Part shown: positions 36,668-47,012 of the stretch, in pieces
Layout: each line of letters opens with the position of its first letter
Position numbering within the stretch: position 1 is the first letter of the stretch
Assembly (NCBI GenBank): GCA_026119935.1
Contig: JALRMH010000002.1
Coordinates: 1,426,001 to 1,490,000, forward strand
DNA from: Endothia cerciana
Taxonomy: Eukaryota > Ascomycota > Sordariomycetes > Diaporthales > Cryphonectriaceae
Direction of reading: 5' to 3'
DNA: 64,000 nucleotides
Made by a program: the position numbers and the translations under genes
The notes under the pieces: model-generated
Databases searched by the model: none
What the model saw: only the letters and a program-made list of their open reading frames with translations
Told to the model about the DNA's origin: nothing

Positions 36668-38449
36668 TTACAGCTCGTAGTCGAGCGTGCCCTTCTTCCG
36701 ACGACCCTCCTGACCGATCTCCAGCAGCCACCTCAGATTATTGTCGAGAGTCTTGACCTGCGTGACCCAGCGGCTGAACCAGTACACGCGCATCTTCATG
36801 GTCCAGTTGCTCAGCTCGGGCAAGGTTTCGATGTTTTCGTGCTGAACGCTCATCATGCGGACCTCGCAGCCCTCCCTGATACAGTAGCTCTTGGAAGCAA
36901 TGACGCCAGCCTTCCTGCCGTGGTAGCGTGTGAACGAATCCCTATTCAGGTTTTTGAAAGCCGGCCATATTTCGCGGTCGAGGCGCGGCGCCCGGTCGTG
37001 AGTGGGCGCGTCCGGAAGTCCGAGCGCGTCGTCCCACTTGTCGTCCTCATCATCGGGGACATACTTGTCGATCTCGAATTTGGGATCCCACCTGGGGTGG
37101 TGCTTGATGTGGCACTGGGACCAGCCTGAGGCGGGATTCTCCTTGCTGCACGCAGACATCTTGGAGAACTGCAAGGTGCGGAGATTCGGGAGCATCATGT
37201 CGATGACCTCCTTCGATTCCTTCAAGATGAACCGCATCTGCTCGTCCTCAGTCATGCGGGCGATCACGGGGCCGATCGATGCCGCGGAACATGCGCCGAG
37301 GTTCCAATGGGTACAGGCCTTGTCGACCAGGCTGCTGCCGTCCTCCTTGGTCATAAACAGCTCGTCCGTACATCTCCCAACATCCTCTATATTCCCGCTC
37401 ACGTCGATGTGCGACTCAGGGATCCGCAGGAAGCGAAGCCTCGCGAGGTCCTCCTTGCTGAACGCCCGCCACAGCTGCACATGCCGCGGCACGTTGAGCG
37501 TGTCGGTCTCGAAGTTGAAGTACACCCGGGACTCGCCGCCCGGCAGGCCGAAGGCGAGCTTGTAGTGCCTCCTGGTGTGGTTCCGGCTGGCGCTGCTCAC
37601 CCACAGGGACGCGGGCGCCTTGCCCGCGTCCCGGGTCCACGCGACGGTGGCGACGCGCCGGCAGTCCCTGTACAGCACCTTGGAATCGCGGTCCTGCAGG
37701 CGCCGCTGGTTGAAGGGGAGGCCCCTGCGCCACAGGTACCGCTCGTAGCTGTTCAGCTCAGGGTTCCGGGGGGCGCCGGCGGTGGGGCCGTCCCTCCCGA
37801 GGGGCTCGTACCTGAGCCCGACGAGGGCGCCCCTGTCGAGCGAGGGGGTGGACGGGATGCCGTCCCAGGCGGTGGTCATGACGGCGTTGGTGTGCAGCAT
37901 CTTGTCGCGGTGGCGCCCGCGCCCGGCCTGCTTTACGCTGGTTTCCCCCCTGGGCTTGGTAGTCTGGCCCGTGCTGCCCGAGCCGCTGCCGCCCCCGCCG
38001 GGGCCCGGGTTGGGCTCGGGGTCGGACTGGTGCCTCTTGATGTACCGCTTGACAGTCACGGTGCGCGGGGCCCAGCTGAGCTCCCAGATCTTGCACTGGA
38101 TCTCGTAGGGTACGTTGGGGAAGCGGTGGAAGGCTGTTGGGGCCTCAGGGCTAGAGCCGCTACGCTGCTGGTCGCTAGGGGACGTGTTGGGAGGGGTCGA
38201 TCCGGCGGTGTCCTCTGTGGCCACCGCGGTGTCAACATCGGTGGGAATATTAGAAGGGCTGGTCGCAGCAGTATCCTCAGTGACCATCGCGTTGCCGACG
38301 TCGGTGGAGGCGTTGAGAGGAGCTGATCCAGCAGTGTCCTCGGTGGCCATTACGATGTCGACGTCGGTCGAGGTGTTGGAAGGGGTGGTTCCAGCAGCGT
38401 CCTCAGTGGCCATCGCGGCGGTGACTGCGGTGAGGATCGAAGAAGACAT
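36668..38449 (-). CDS. 2EXR-domain protein with N-terminal tandem repeats
   Basis: A single-exon ORF of 593 residues. Residues 13-93 are four 21-residue repeats built on ATEDTAGSTPxNTSTDVD. The 2EXR motif follows: FHRFPNVPYEIQCKIWELSW, which matches the F.FP.LP.E.R..IW pattern, then PRTVTVKRYIKRHQ. Later conserved-looking parts are RVYFNFETDTLNVPRHVQLW and KEDLARLRFLRIP. 2EXR proteins are a large fungal family of unknown function, F-box-like at the N-terminus. The antisense frame also has a 339-codon ORF, which I treat as a GC-bias shadow. The start lies before the repeat array; a shorter form from an internal Met of the repeats is possible. Confidence 0.88.
   Translation of the reverse strand: MSSSILTAVTAAMATEDAAGTTPSNTSTDVDIVMATEDTAGSAPLNASTDVGNAMVTEDTAATSPSNIPTDVDTAVATEDTAGSTPPNTSPSDQQRSGSSPEAPTAFHRFPNVPYEIQCKIWELSWAPRTVTVKRYIKRHQSDPEPNPGPGGGGSGSGSTGQTTKPRGETSVKQAGRGRHRDKMLHTNAVMTTAWDGIPSTPSLDRGALVGLRYEPLGRDGPTAGAPRNPELNSYERYLWRRGLPFNQRRLQDRDSKVLYRDCRRVATVAWTRDAGKAPASLWVSSASRNHTRRHYKLAFGLPGGESRVYFNFETDTLNVPRHVQLWRAFSKEDLARLRFLRIPESHIDVSGNIEDVGRCTDELFMTKEDGSSLVDKACTHWNLGACSAASIGPVIARMTEDEQMRFILKESKEVIDMMLPNLRTLQFSKMSACSKENPASGWSQCHIKHHPRWDPKFEIDKYVPDDEDDKWDDALGLPDAPTHDRAPRLDREIWPAFKNLNRDSFTRYHGRKAGVIASKSYCIREGCEVRMMSVQHENIETLPELSNWTMKMRVYWFSRWVTQVKTLDNNLRWLLEIGQEGRRKKGTLDYEL
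38171..38413 (-). repeat. 63-bp coding minisatellite in the 2EXR gene
   Basis: Three full 63-bp units and one partial unit encode residues 13-93. Copies differ by several substitutions but no indel, so the reading frame is preserved. The codons of each unit begin at an ATG or GTG. Confidence 0.85.
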
Positions 38450-39842
38450 ATTTTATGGTGATGAGAAGGCCGGTCGAGTTGACTCTACTGGTACTGAAGA
38501 GTGAGATGCCTAGAGGCCGTAAAGAGATGTGTATATGGCGGATGTGTGTTGAATCTGCTTAAGGTGAGGAAGCGTTGTGACAACAAATTCTCGAATGAAA
38601 TATCGCAAGTTCGGCACCTTGATTTGAGTGTTTCACGAGCAAAACTCACAAAAGAGCCAGAGAGGCTGTTAGATAATGGCTTGCAAACAGATCGATGGGT
38701 GGGAATTTATGGTGAAGGGTCGAGGCACCTGTATCGAAAACCTATAATAACACAATGTTCTGCGGCGTCCATTGTCCCATTGTTCCATTTACAGATAATT
38801 ATCTCATAGTCTCATTGGCCTGCGACACTATTAGTATTTTTGTCATTGCGGAAAACCTCGTTCTGATCGCCAAACTTGGCAGTAGTTTTGACAAACCTCC
38901 TCCTCAACCCTCGCCCATTCACAGCCTTACACAATATTCGAGTGACAACTTCACTGGAATCAAATTGAAGGCGAGCGAATTGCAGGGCACCCCATACCGT
39001 TTGCTTGCTTCCGCCCTGGCCACGCACAGTATGACTGTTTTCCAACTGAGCTCGAGGTGAACGCCAGGTCAATGCTAGGGAGACAAGGGAGTGGATTTAT
39101 ACGGGCACTTCCACTCAATCAAAGATCTATGCTGATACACTCAAAATGACCTCCTCAGTAATATGAGATGGTCTCTTAGGACTGAAGAACCAAGGTCTTC
39201 ATTTTCCTTCACTCTAGTCAAGAAACTTGGCCTTTGGAAATGATCTGGGTACAGTACCAGCATATGAAGTGATATCACTCTTGAGTGGCATATCAGAGCC
39301 CGTGACCCAAAACACAGTAGTCGGTGTCTACCTTACATAGCATAGCCTCTGCATCTATCATATCTTGTGCAATAATTCTTGTCGGGAAAGCCTCCTACCC
39401 TCTAGGGGTTGGTGACTTGAGCACGAGACCTTGCTCGCCTCTGCGGGAAGAAGCCGATGGACACCCTGGGCTTAACTAAGATGTTTCACTTCGGCAGCAA
39501 GATCGTACGAGACGTCTGGCGATTGCTCGAGGACTGGAACAGGAGGCATTGATGGGAGAATGAATTACTCTGATTCATCTGATGAAGAATGGCGAATTTC
39601 AGAATGAGTACCAAAAATGCTTGGATACCTTCGCGCCCTGATCCCGAATGCTCCGTGCTGCCAGTTGTAACCCATAATGATACCCAACTCCCCGACGCCT
39701 GTACATGCCCATTTCATCCCTCGCCTGAACGCCTGTCCTACAATTTTATGCCCGCATTCGTGACCCGTTAGAAGTACAGGACCGAACGCCTTGAGTGCTA
39801 CATGTGTGTTCTCGGGGGCAGTTCTAGTTTCTTTCCTTCTTC
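38450..39842. other. intergenic region
   Basis: Lower GC than the surrounding genes between about 38500 and 39350. Should contain the 2EXR promoter at the left and the 3' UTR of the next minus-strand gene at the right. No recognisable gene. Confidence 0.5.
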
Positions 39843-40523
39843 TCAGATTCCCCACAGGGCCATCATCGGCCCCGTGATTTCAGAGCTGTGCCTCTGCAGC
39901 AGGACCTCTTTCATCGGGGCGCCCGAGACCGCGGGCATCGTCTGTGACTTCTCCACCCGCCTCCTCTTGTAGACCCCGGCAGGCCGCTGCGACTCGGGCG
40001 CCCACAGCACCATCGACGGGCCGTCGATCTCGCTGTCCCACTGCTCGTGGGCGGCGAAGGTATTCGCGCGGGCGCCCTTCCCCTCCAGGCCCCTCAGCTG
40101 CCGGTGCCTCTCGCGGTGGGCGGCGGTGTCCCTCCGCAGGGCCTCCCGGTCGTAGCAGAAGGGCAGATCCTCCTCGCTGATGGACATGGCGCCCGAGTGC
40201 CGCCGCCTCGGCGAGGGCGGGAGCTCGTCCTCGCTGTGCTCCTCATCGTCGCCCAGGACGGCGTCGTCGTCATCATCTGAGGAGAAGAAGTCGCCGTGCT
40301 CCGAAACGGGCGAGGCGGTCAGGGAGGAGTTCTTGGAGACGGTGGAGATGTGGGTTGTGAGGAGGGCCGTGTCGATGGGCTTGAGGAACTGGGGCCCGCG
40401 GCAGAAGGTGGTGTCGTCGAAGGGGCCGACGAAGAAGAACGTGGAGTCGTGGACGGCAGGCTGCTGGTGGGGGTGGTGGGGATGATGGTGGTGGTGCATG
40501 GTGTGCGTCTTGATGGTGGCCAT
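39843..40523 (-). CDS. uncharacterised His-rich/acidic protein
   Basis: 226 residues from ATG 40523. The N-terminus has MHHHHHPHHPHQQ, then STFFFVGPFDDTTFCRGPQF, a cluster of six Asp around FFSSDDDDDAVLGDDEE, a basic RRRHSG, and two related motifs, SEIDGPSMVLWAPE and SEITGPMMALWGI, the second at the very C-terminus. The repeated S-E-I-x-G-P-x-M-x-L-W motif and good codon-like composition argue for a real gene. I do not recognise the family. An upstream in-frame start (40634) would add 37 residues. No intron is needed. Confidence 0.7.
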   Translation of the reverse strand: MATIKTHTMHHHHHPHHPHQQPAVHDSTFFFVGPFDDTTFCRGPQFLKPIDTALLTTHISTVSKNSSLTASPVSEHGDFFSSDDDDDAVLGDDEEHSEDELPPSPRRRHSGAMSISEEDLPFCYDREALRRDTAAHRERHRQLRGLEGKGARANTFAAHEQWDSEIDGPSMVLWAPESQRPAGVYKRRRVEKSQTMPAVSGAPMKEVLLQRHSSEITGPMMALWGI

Positions 40524-41389
40524 GGCTGGCTGGCTGACTGACTGACTGACTGGTGGATGATGATTTGGTTTGTCGGTGTGAGTTTTGTAGGTCAGGGTGC
40601 TTGGCAGGTATTGAGGGTTGTGTGTAGCTCTCAAGCTGATCTCACTTTGGTGTTTTGTGTATCTTGTTTATGTAGGGAATTGATCTGGACCATCTTCAGC
40701 CACCTTCGACGTCTTGGGCCAGTCCAGGCCTTTAAGTATATCATAGTATCGACATGCAGGCACGGCAGGTCTTGGGTCGAGGCATTCCAGTGGACATCAT
40801 ATGCGGCCACCTATGATGGCCAAATTCCAGTGGGTGGGCTGATTGATGAGACTTAGGGACGACACGCCCGCAAGATGGCCTTGTCCCTCCGCAGAACTGG
40901 CCCCAGGTTTGGTTCCACCGTGGCACCTACAACTGCGACATCAGACGTGCTCAGGACCTGCAAGCGTCACCTCTGACGGAGAAGTCGTATGATCGGGAGA
41001 CCCCGGATCGGCCCACGGCGGGTGAAGGTCGAGGCTGGGGAAAAAAGGGGGGGGGGGGTGGGAAGCTGGGGTTACCCCAACTCCGGTTCTACCCGCAAGC
41101 TACCATAGTATGGTAAGAGCAGTCCGAATTCATCTGGCCATATTGTGTTGCACTGCATTAGACGGGCGCGAGTTCTGGAAGAAGACCGACCGTTCCACCT
41201 CATATTAATATCGGAACCGTGGTTCATTCGCTATGGAACAGCCTATAGTACAACACTCGAGAGCTCGTATTACATACTCTGCAGCCTGGCGCCTTACCTG
41301 GCGACTCACCGGTCTTCCCTCCTGCCGCCTTCGGAGCGCCTGGCCCGCACGACCAGGCAATAGTTAGGTTCTAAGGTCATGCAAGGTGA
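40524..41389. other. intergenic region
   Basis: Contains a G-run at about 41045-41060 and a small inverted repeat TACCATA-g-TATGGTA near 41101-41115. No supported ORF. It marks the left edge of the degraded accessory segment. Confidence 0.5.
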
Positions 41390-42091
41390 CTTGGCGATGA
41401 ATTCGAATGGAACCTGCAAGATCTTCATACTCATGGCTATGGCCTTTTTGAAGCCCCGGGGCGCTTAGCCCGGGAAGAATTCCTGCCTGGATACTGGAAA
41501 GCAGAAGAAGAAGCGGCTGGGAAAATATCCTACAGAGACAGGAGCTACCTGCTGACCATTCTGGAGAATTCGGCGGATCAGAATCCTTTTCCGTACCTAA
41601 GCGGTTGTATGCTGGTTCAACCAGGACCAAGCTTCCCTAAGGAGATGATCATGCCTTTGCACATCGACATGCAGAAGGGCCGTAGCCTGTTCGAGGCTGA
41701 GTTCCTGAACGCGGTGAGTAAGATAAACGTAAGGCGACGGTCGAGATTTACTCTTTGACCGTCTCCTTTTAAGGCCAGCATTCGATTTGCTGCTGAGGAC
41801 GTCTTCCATCGCAGCCGCGCCTGGGTGTTCGGGAGACGCCTCAAACACGTCGAAAGCGAGGAAACCCCAATCTACCTTGACCTTTACCGGGATCAAGAAG
41901 AATCAAACCAGGTTCATAATCTGGCGTGGCTTTGCTACGAAGGAGCTCAAGATCAGGGGCCGAGTCGACCTCTTTCTTGTTTCTTTCTTTTATACCCCCC
42001 CCCCCGGGCCCCCCAACCAACCAACCAGCCTAAACGCACTGCCTCCTCAGAGACACTTCCGAGCTCGCAATCGCACGTAATTAAAGGCTAA
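41390..42091 (+). pseudogene. orphan spliced gene fragment, no start codon
   Basis: An open frame 41390-41713 reads GDEFEWNLQDLHTHGYGLFE, FLPGYWKAEEEAAGKISYRD, SYLLTILENSADQNPFPYLS and ends LNA before gtgagt. A 60-nt intron ends in tttaag. The frame resumes at 41774 with ASIRFAAEDVFHRSRAWVFG, RRLKHVESEETPIYLDLYRD and stops at 42091. Codon use and a phase-perfect intron indicate genuine former coding sequence. A TGA at 41387-41389 closes the frame on the left and the first in-frame ATG is internal (41609), so the 5' part is missing or altered. The family is not recognised. The Pro/Ser/Gln-rich end after residue ALCYEGAQ may be read-through. Confidence 0.45.
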
Positions 42092-42342
42092 CACTGTATC
42101 ACTGGTCTTGTATAGGGACAATGTACTTGTCCTTGGTATTCAACCTCTCATCTTTGTGATACCAACTTCAAGTTGTCCTCCTTGCTGGTCACCCGTGGAC
42201 CCTAACATCCTGCGGCGCGAACATATCATTATGCAAAGCCGGGAGGCTTCATTCGTCTAGCCCGGCGAACACCAGCCATCCTCCCATAGCCCGCAGCGCC
42301 TCTTGACTCCTGCAAATAAGTCTTATGTAATCTACCTCGGTG

Positions 42343-42819
42343 CTATTCCCCACGCGTGTGGATGAAGAGCGCGCCAGGGGGTCTATCGGCCTCTATCTCC
42401 ATGAAGGACGTGCGTTGCAAGGAAAGCCGTGTGCCAGTACAGTGTTCTGTTAGCTGTGAATGGGCCACTGACATTTTCGTTGGTACCCATTTGTAGAGCA
42501 TCCAGCCAGGAAGTGCCGTTTCCTTGTCCCAGTCGATTGTTTCGACGACGCTGCTCTCCTCGACCTTCCGTGCCATCCCACCCAGAATATTTGCCCCGAG
42601 AAGCTCCACAAGGCGAATGGCGACTTGGAACACGTCACGGATGCGGGACTGCAGGCGCACGATCAAAAGAGACTTGCAGTCGACGGCAAGAAAGCTGGTC
42701 GTGGGTGTAACGATGAATTGGGACCGATTCCCCAGCACACCTACCACCACCCGTTTGAGCCAGATCATGGGCTCGGTGGGCTCTATCTCGTCGCTCTTGA
42801 AACCCCGAATACGAGGCAT
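42343..42819 (-). CDS. uncharacterised ORF
   Basis: 158 residues beginning MPRIRGFKSDEIEPTEPMIW, with a hydrophobic middle (VFQVAIRLVELLGANILGGM) and the end EADRPPGALFIHTRGE. I cannot place it in a family, and codon continuity is the only support. It sits between two decayed genes and may itself be a fragment of a larger broken gene. Confidence 0.35.
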   Translation of the reverse strand: MPRIRGFKSDEIEPTEPMIWLKRVVVGVLGNRSQFIVTPTTSFLAVDCKSLLIVRLQSRIRDVFQVAIRLVELLGANILGGMARKVEESSVVETIDWDKETALPGWMLYKWVPTKMSVAHSQLTEHCTGTRLSLQRTSFMEIEADRPPGALFIHTRGE

Positions 42820-43081
42820 TGGTAATTCCTGGATGATTTTCCGGTCTACCTTGGAATGGTCGCTTAGGGGGAAGACATTCAGGAGGGACTGGGATCATGT
42901 ACTGGTGAAGTTGGAGCCTGTTTATCCGTGTCTGGACGATCGTTTGACGGTGCAAACACGACGTGGGCGACCAGGACGTCGTCCTCTGCGGGGGGATGAT
43001 CATCAGCCGTAACGAAACTGGTATCCCCCCTTTCGACGTCCCACTTCAATTCATAAGAAGCAGGCCGGCTGGTGTCTCTCG

Positions 43082-45183
43082 CTACCAGGTAGTTCTATCC
43101 CATATGTTAGGCATCAGATGAAAGCTAAAGGAGTCCAAGGGGCCGGCAGGAAAGAGCACCTGAGGTCCATCGGGCATATCTTCCCCTTGGACTGCGCCCT
43201 GACTCTTGTCCTGGGGACCCAACTCCCCTTGCCAAGCAGCCCTAAGGGTCTTGAATTTCTTGATGCTCGCGGACAAGGTTTGATCTTTCACACCCTCCGA
43301 GGCATCCGTCGCAGCTGCGGCGGCCACTTGCTCAAAGGTGTGAATGACCCTGTCCAGGGTTTGTAATGGGTCCACAACGTCTTGTACTGCAGCTGGATTC
43401 CAAGAGGCATCCCTAGTTGTGGTAACATGGTGCAGAAAGTACACAATATAGCACAGCTGCGAGTACGTACTGCAGGGCACACTTGCATACATATGCAACG
43501 GCATTGAGAAAAAGAGGCCAAGCCATGCCTTGATGGAATAGACACAGCGCTGGTACACCTCAAATCGCGTCAAATATGGTTCGTGGCTGGGAGTGGGTGC
43601 TGTGGCCAATATCCACTCGCGTATGATGAGTGTGGTGTAATGGTAGAACCCGATGAGTGTTATTGCTGAAGGCACCTTGTCAGTCCCGGATCAATGCGCT
43701 TTCAAACAAGAACAGGAAGTCAACTTTCAGGAAGACACTCGAGACCTCATGTTTGTTTCCAAATTCTGAGCGGGTTCCATTGGTAGCACCTGCAATTCCG
43801 TCAAGCTGTAATTGTAAATTGTCTACCCAGGCCGTTGGAATTTCCAAATTGCGGACCTTCCACGACGAGTAGCAGCACTGGTTCACAATGAGCTGCATCT
43901 TCACTTGTCCCACGAGAATCTCGTCCTGCGGTACAGTGCTTTGGTGGGTAAGGTTGTCCAGGTACTCGTCCAGATACGGCGATCAGCGGAACCCATCAGC
44001 CGACTTGGAGGTTTGCGAGAGCCTGTGTTTCTATTTAGTAAACACCTGGAAAGAGGAGAAGGATCTTCGGAGCAAAGAGGCGGTAGGCATAGAATCACCT
44101 ACATGGAAGTAATGACAAATGCTCCCAGTACAGCACGTTGTTCTTCGACCGTGCGTTTGTTCCTATACGACTGCTGGGGTCTGCTTGCAGTGTTGACATC
44201 CAGAGAAAATCTACCCGGGTGCCCCGGCGGTGGCATCTGAAGACCCAAGTCCCAGATCAAGGAGACAGCGGAGCTGTGATGCCAAAGCGGCGAATTGCTT
44301 ATCCATAGGAAAAAGATGAACCCTGGCCCATTGTCAGCAGTATCCCACTGTGCACCTAGCAGCCTTGCAACTAACCAATTGGCAAAGGTGAGTATCCCCA
44401 AGAGCAAGTCGAGGTTCCTCTCACCGCCAGCAGCTACCCTTTCAATTATGGTGCGCCGTATCTGTAGACTGAGAGAGTTCCGTGTCTTGACAGCCTTAGA
44501 TGCGACAGCCATAATGCTCAACCACAAAGACGGATAAGTCTGTCTAACTTGTACAGCTGTCATAGTTGGATCAAGATAGATATATGGAGTGAACGTCTAC
44601 GATTGTTGGTCACCGTGGTATCATATGTGTCCATCTGAATGCACTGGGGCACGGACAGACTCACTATCATTTCCTCCCGGAACCTGACAAGAGACTCGTC
44701 AGCTTCGGCGTCAGAGTAATAGTTCTCGTCAGTCGATGGGGTTGAGACCAGACTCGTCGACGGTGAATCTGCTCCATCATCCAATCCCAGTGAGGCCTTA
44801 GCATTTTTGTCCTGAATTGCCGTCACGGGCAACTTTTCGGCTCGAAGAAGACCAACTAGGTCGTCCAATTTCTCCTCAAGCCTCGCTGATCTCGAGGCTG
44901 CACCACGCTTGGGTCCTTGCTGCTTTGCCGAGGCTGATGGCGCACATGTCTTGCCCAGACGATGGCATCTGATATCAACCCTAAAGTGAGCTCTTCATGA
45001 AACACAGACCATCAGACTGAAAAGGATAAATAGGAAGGCTTGAAGAGCTACAGACCTCTCGCAGTCTATGCCATCCGGTCGTGGGATGCACTTGCACTTA
45101 ACGCGCGCACAATGAGTGCAGGCTTTCCCGCTTCGATTCCGGGGCGACGCGTGTGATTGAGTCTCATCGAGATCAGCATCCAT
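43082..45183 (-). pseudogene. Zn(II)2Cys6 transcription factor, interrupted by an in-frame TGA
   Basis: Start ATG 45183. Exon 1 (to 45056) and exon 2 (44968-44665) create the binuclear zinc cluster CTHCARVKCKC...CERCHRLGKTC. Exon 3 (44596-44103) holds the fungal TF middle region TYPSLWLSIMAVASK...LDLLLGILTFANW and AVSLIWDLGLQMPPPG. Exon 4 from 44022 reads LSQTSKSADGFR, then TGA at 43985-43983 where the family has Trp (LRWSPYLDE-type), then continues in frame SPYLDEYLDNLTH. The C-terminal part, after at least one more intron near 43700, reads IGFYHYTTLIIREWI and ends NIWDRTTW at 43082. A 53-nt intron-like segment (44323-44375, gttagt...gccag with gctgac branch) would shift the frame if removed, a possible second lesion. 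Adjacent transporters and P450 remnants suggest a cluster regulator. Confidence 0.75.
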
Positions 45184-45689
45184 ATTAGTTATCCTCAACT
45201 AATACCAGCAGCTTGAATTTCGGGGCCCGGGTCCTGTCGGTGCTTGCTGAAGTGGAGGTGTTCATAGAGGTGTCTTTGGAAGCTTTGGGGCAGAAGCTGG
45301 CAATGCTAGTTAGATGGTCCAGAAGGTGGCGGGCAGTTCTCTGAATCCCGCCGGCGGCATGTGTATTTTTTTCTTCCCGTCTCCGTCTCGTCACTCACCG
45401 CCTCTATACTATACGGAAGCACGCACCAAGGGAAGTCATGAGGAATGCCCACACAGGCCACAGAAGACGGAAATCTGCAAACCGTTTGTTTTGCCGGATC
45501 CGGTCACACAAATTTGAGTGACATACCTAGTAATTTATTATCTCTTTAATGTCTATGTTATTCCCCTTGATAATGATGAAATACCTATTCCTCATTTGAT
45601 TTATGGAGGATTAACGTCCTTTCCGTGCCGACTTGTTTCAACTTCGAGTTCGAACATCCAAAGCACGCAAGTTACTAATTAACGCTTTT
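45184..45689. other. intergenic region
   Basis: Probable former promoter of the transcription factor. Sequence from 45520 on becomes AT-rich. No supported gene. Confidence 0.45.
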
Positions 45690-46095
45690 AACCCCATTTC
45701 ACCAACTCTTAAACTACAAGCGTCGTCCGTGGGTCTAGAGGTTCGGAACGAGGAACCAATCAAGAGGGACAACACAGAGCCTGTCACGGGCATCAAGTTC
45801 GTTTTCTTACTCGGCAGCCTGACCTGCGCGTCGCTTTTGGTTTTCTTAGATACCTCTGTTGTCTCGGCTGTGTGTAGTGCCAGCTCGAAGGATACAACTC
45901 TCGTCAGACTAAGTCTATCTTTTACTAGGCAGTTCCAAAAATCACCGACGAGTTCCACTCTCTCCCTGATGTTGGATGGTATGGAAGCGCTTACCAACTT
46001 GGAAGGTAGGTGTTTCTACTCCTTCTGGCCCACGCCTGATCACGTACTAAACTGTGTATCAAAGTGCTGTTTTTGGGCCGTTGTCGGCCACAACC
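45690..46095 (+). pseudogene. MFS transporter (DHA2-like), N-terminal fragment
   Basis: The frame reads EEPIKRDNTEPVTGIKFVFL, LGSLTCASLLVFLDTSVVSA, then an intron 45870-45928 (gtgtgt...ctag), AVPKITDEFHSLPDVGWYGS, AYQLG, a second intron starting gtaggt at about 46005, and SAVFGPLSATTRLP. This is helix 1, the LDTSVVSTAVPKIT motif C-like region and helix 2 of 14-helix drug/toxin exporters. The frame then hits a stop and the remaining about 12 helices are missing. No ATG is seen upstream in frame. Intact splice signals show it once belonged to a functional gene. Confidence 0.75.
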
Positions 46096-46375
46096 CGTTT
46101 ACCAACACGCAAGACTTTATAGGCTGGAGATCAGCTCTCAGCTGATTCTAGTGTGGAATCTTGACGGTCCTGAAAATGATAATGAATGCGTCGGTGCCTT
46201 TACACGGCTTACTTTCGAAACTATTGGCGCATGTGCATTCAATGTGTGCTTTAACAGGTTCTACATCAAAGAAGTCCATCTTCCCCAGAGAACAGTATTT
46301 AGTCAATTGCTACTCCGTATTGCTCAGACATCTTGTCAACCCTCGTTGATTCCGCAGCGTCTGGGTTTGCAGTAG
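46096..46375 (+). pseudogene. cytochrome P450 fragment, CYP505-like
   Basis: Reads EISSQLILVWNLDGPENDNE and CVGAFTRLTFETIGACAFNV, CFNRFYIKEVH. This matches the helix D-E region of P450s of the CYP505 (fused P450-reductase) group, pattern DFTRLTLDTIALCAF..RFNSFY. Only about 50 residues are recognisable. There is no haem loop or reductase. It directly follows the truncated transporter in the same orientation. Confidence 0.6.
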
Positions 46376-47012
46376 TTGGTACCAAATTTGCGTCGTTATA
46401 AACGTCTGACTTTGACGAGCCTTCCCTAGCCCCCCTCTCTCTGTGAGCTTCTGAAATCTTGTGGGCAAGTAGTGTGTGGAATGGGCAGGTCTTCTGATTA
46501 ATGTATACATTTAATGTTCACACGAGATAGGGTTCTTGCCTGAGTGTCGCGTCCTCGCCTCTCCACACCTTGCCGCGTCGCCTGCGTTCTCTGAACGTGT
46601 ATCACTTCACTACCTTCAACAGTAACTCAATGCGAATTCCTTCGAGGTTTATCTTATGGATATGCCTTCGTCCTGTTCCACTCAATCAAATCAGCCATAT
46701 GATTCCAGTTGCTGCCTGGTTCCACGGTCAGCCTTCCGGCAACCAAGGATGCGTTTCGTCGTTAATATGTTCCTCGCAAAAAAAAAAAAGAGTGAGGGTT
46801 TTCACCACATTTTGCGGAGACCGGGGATTCGGATCCCGCGGCTGATTCTGAAGATGAGCCTCTCGGAGAGTGGGAAGTACTCGTGACTATTGAAAGAGTG
46901 CGAAGTTCCTGGCACGATCTCCAATAAGTTAACGACTTTGTTACGTCTTAGTCAAGGAGCCGGCCGGGACATTTCTATATTATTCAAAGGTAAGCGGGAA
47001 CATAGTAGTAGC
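46376..47012. other. unassigned accessory DNA
   Basis: Short ORFs only. A stretch around 46800-46890 (+) can be read as an acidic peptide in one frame but shows no family motif. Confidence 0.4.

Noticed and set aside
37307..38326. 339-codon plus-strand ORF
   Set aside because: Antisense shadow of the 2EXR gene; composition is Gly/Val/Arg-rich as expected from reversed codons.
41101..41115. Inverted repeat TACCATA-g-TATGGTA
   Set aside because: Arms of 7 bp occur several times by chance in a window of this size.
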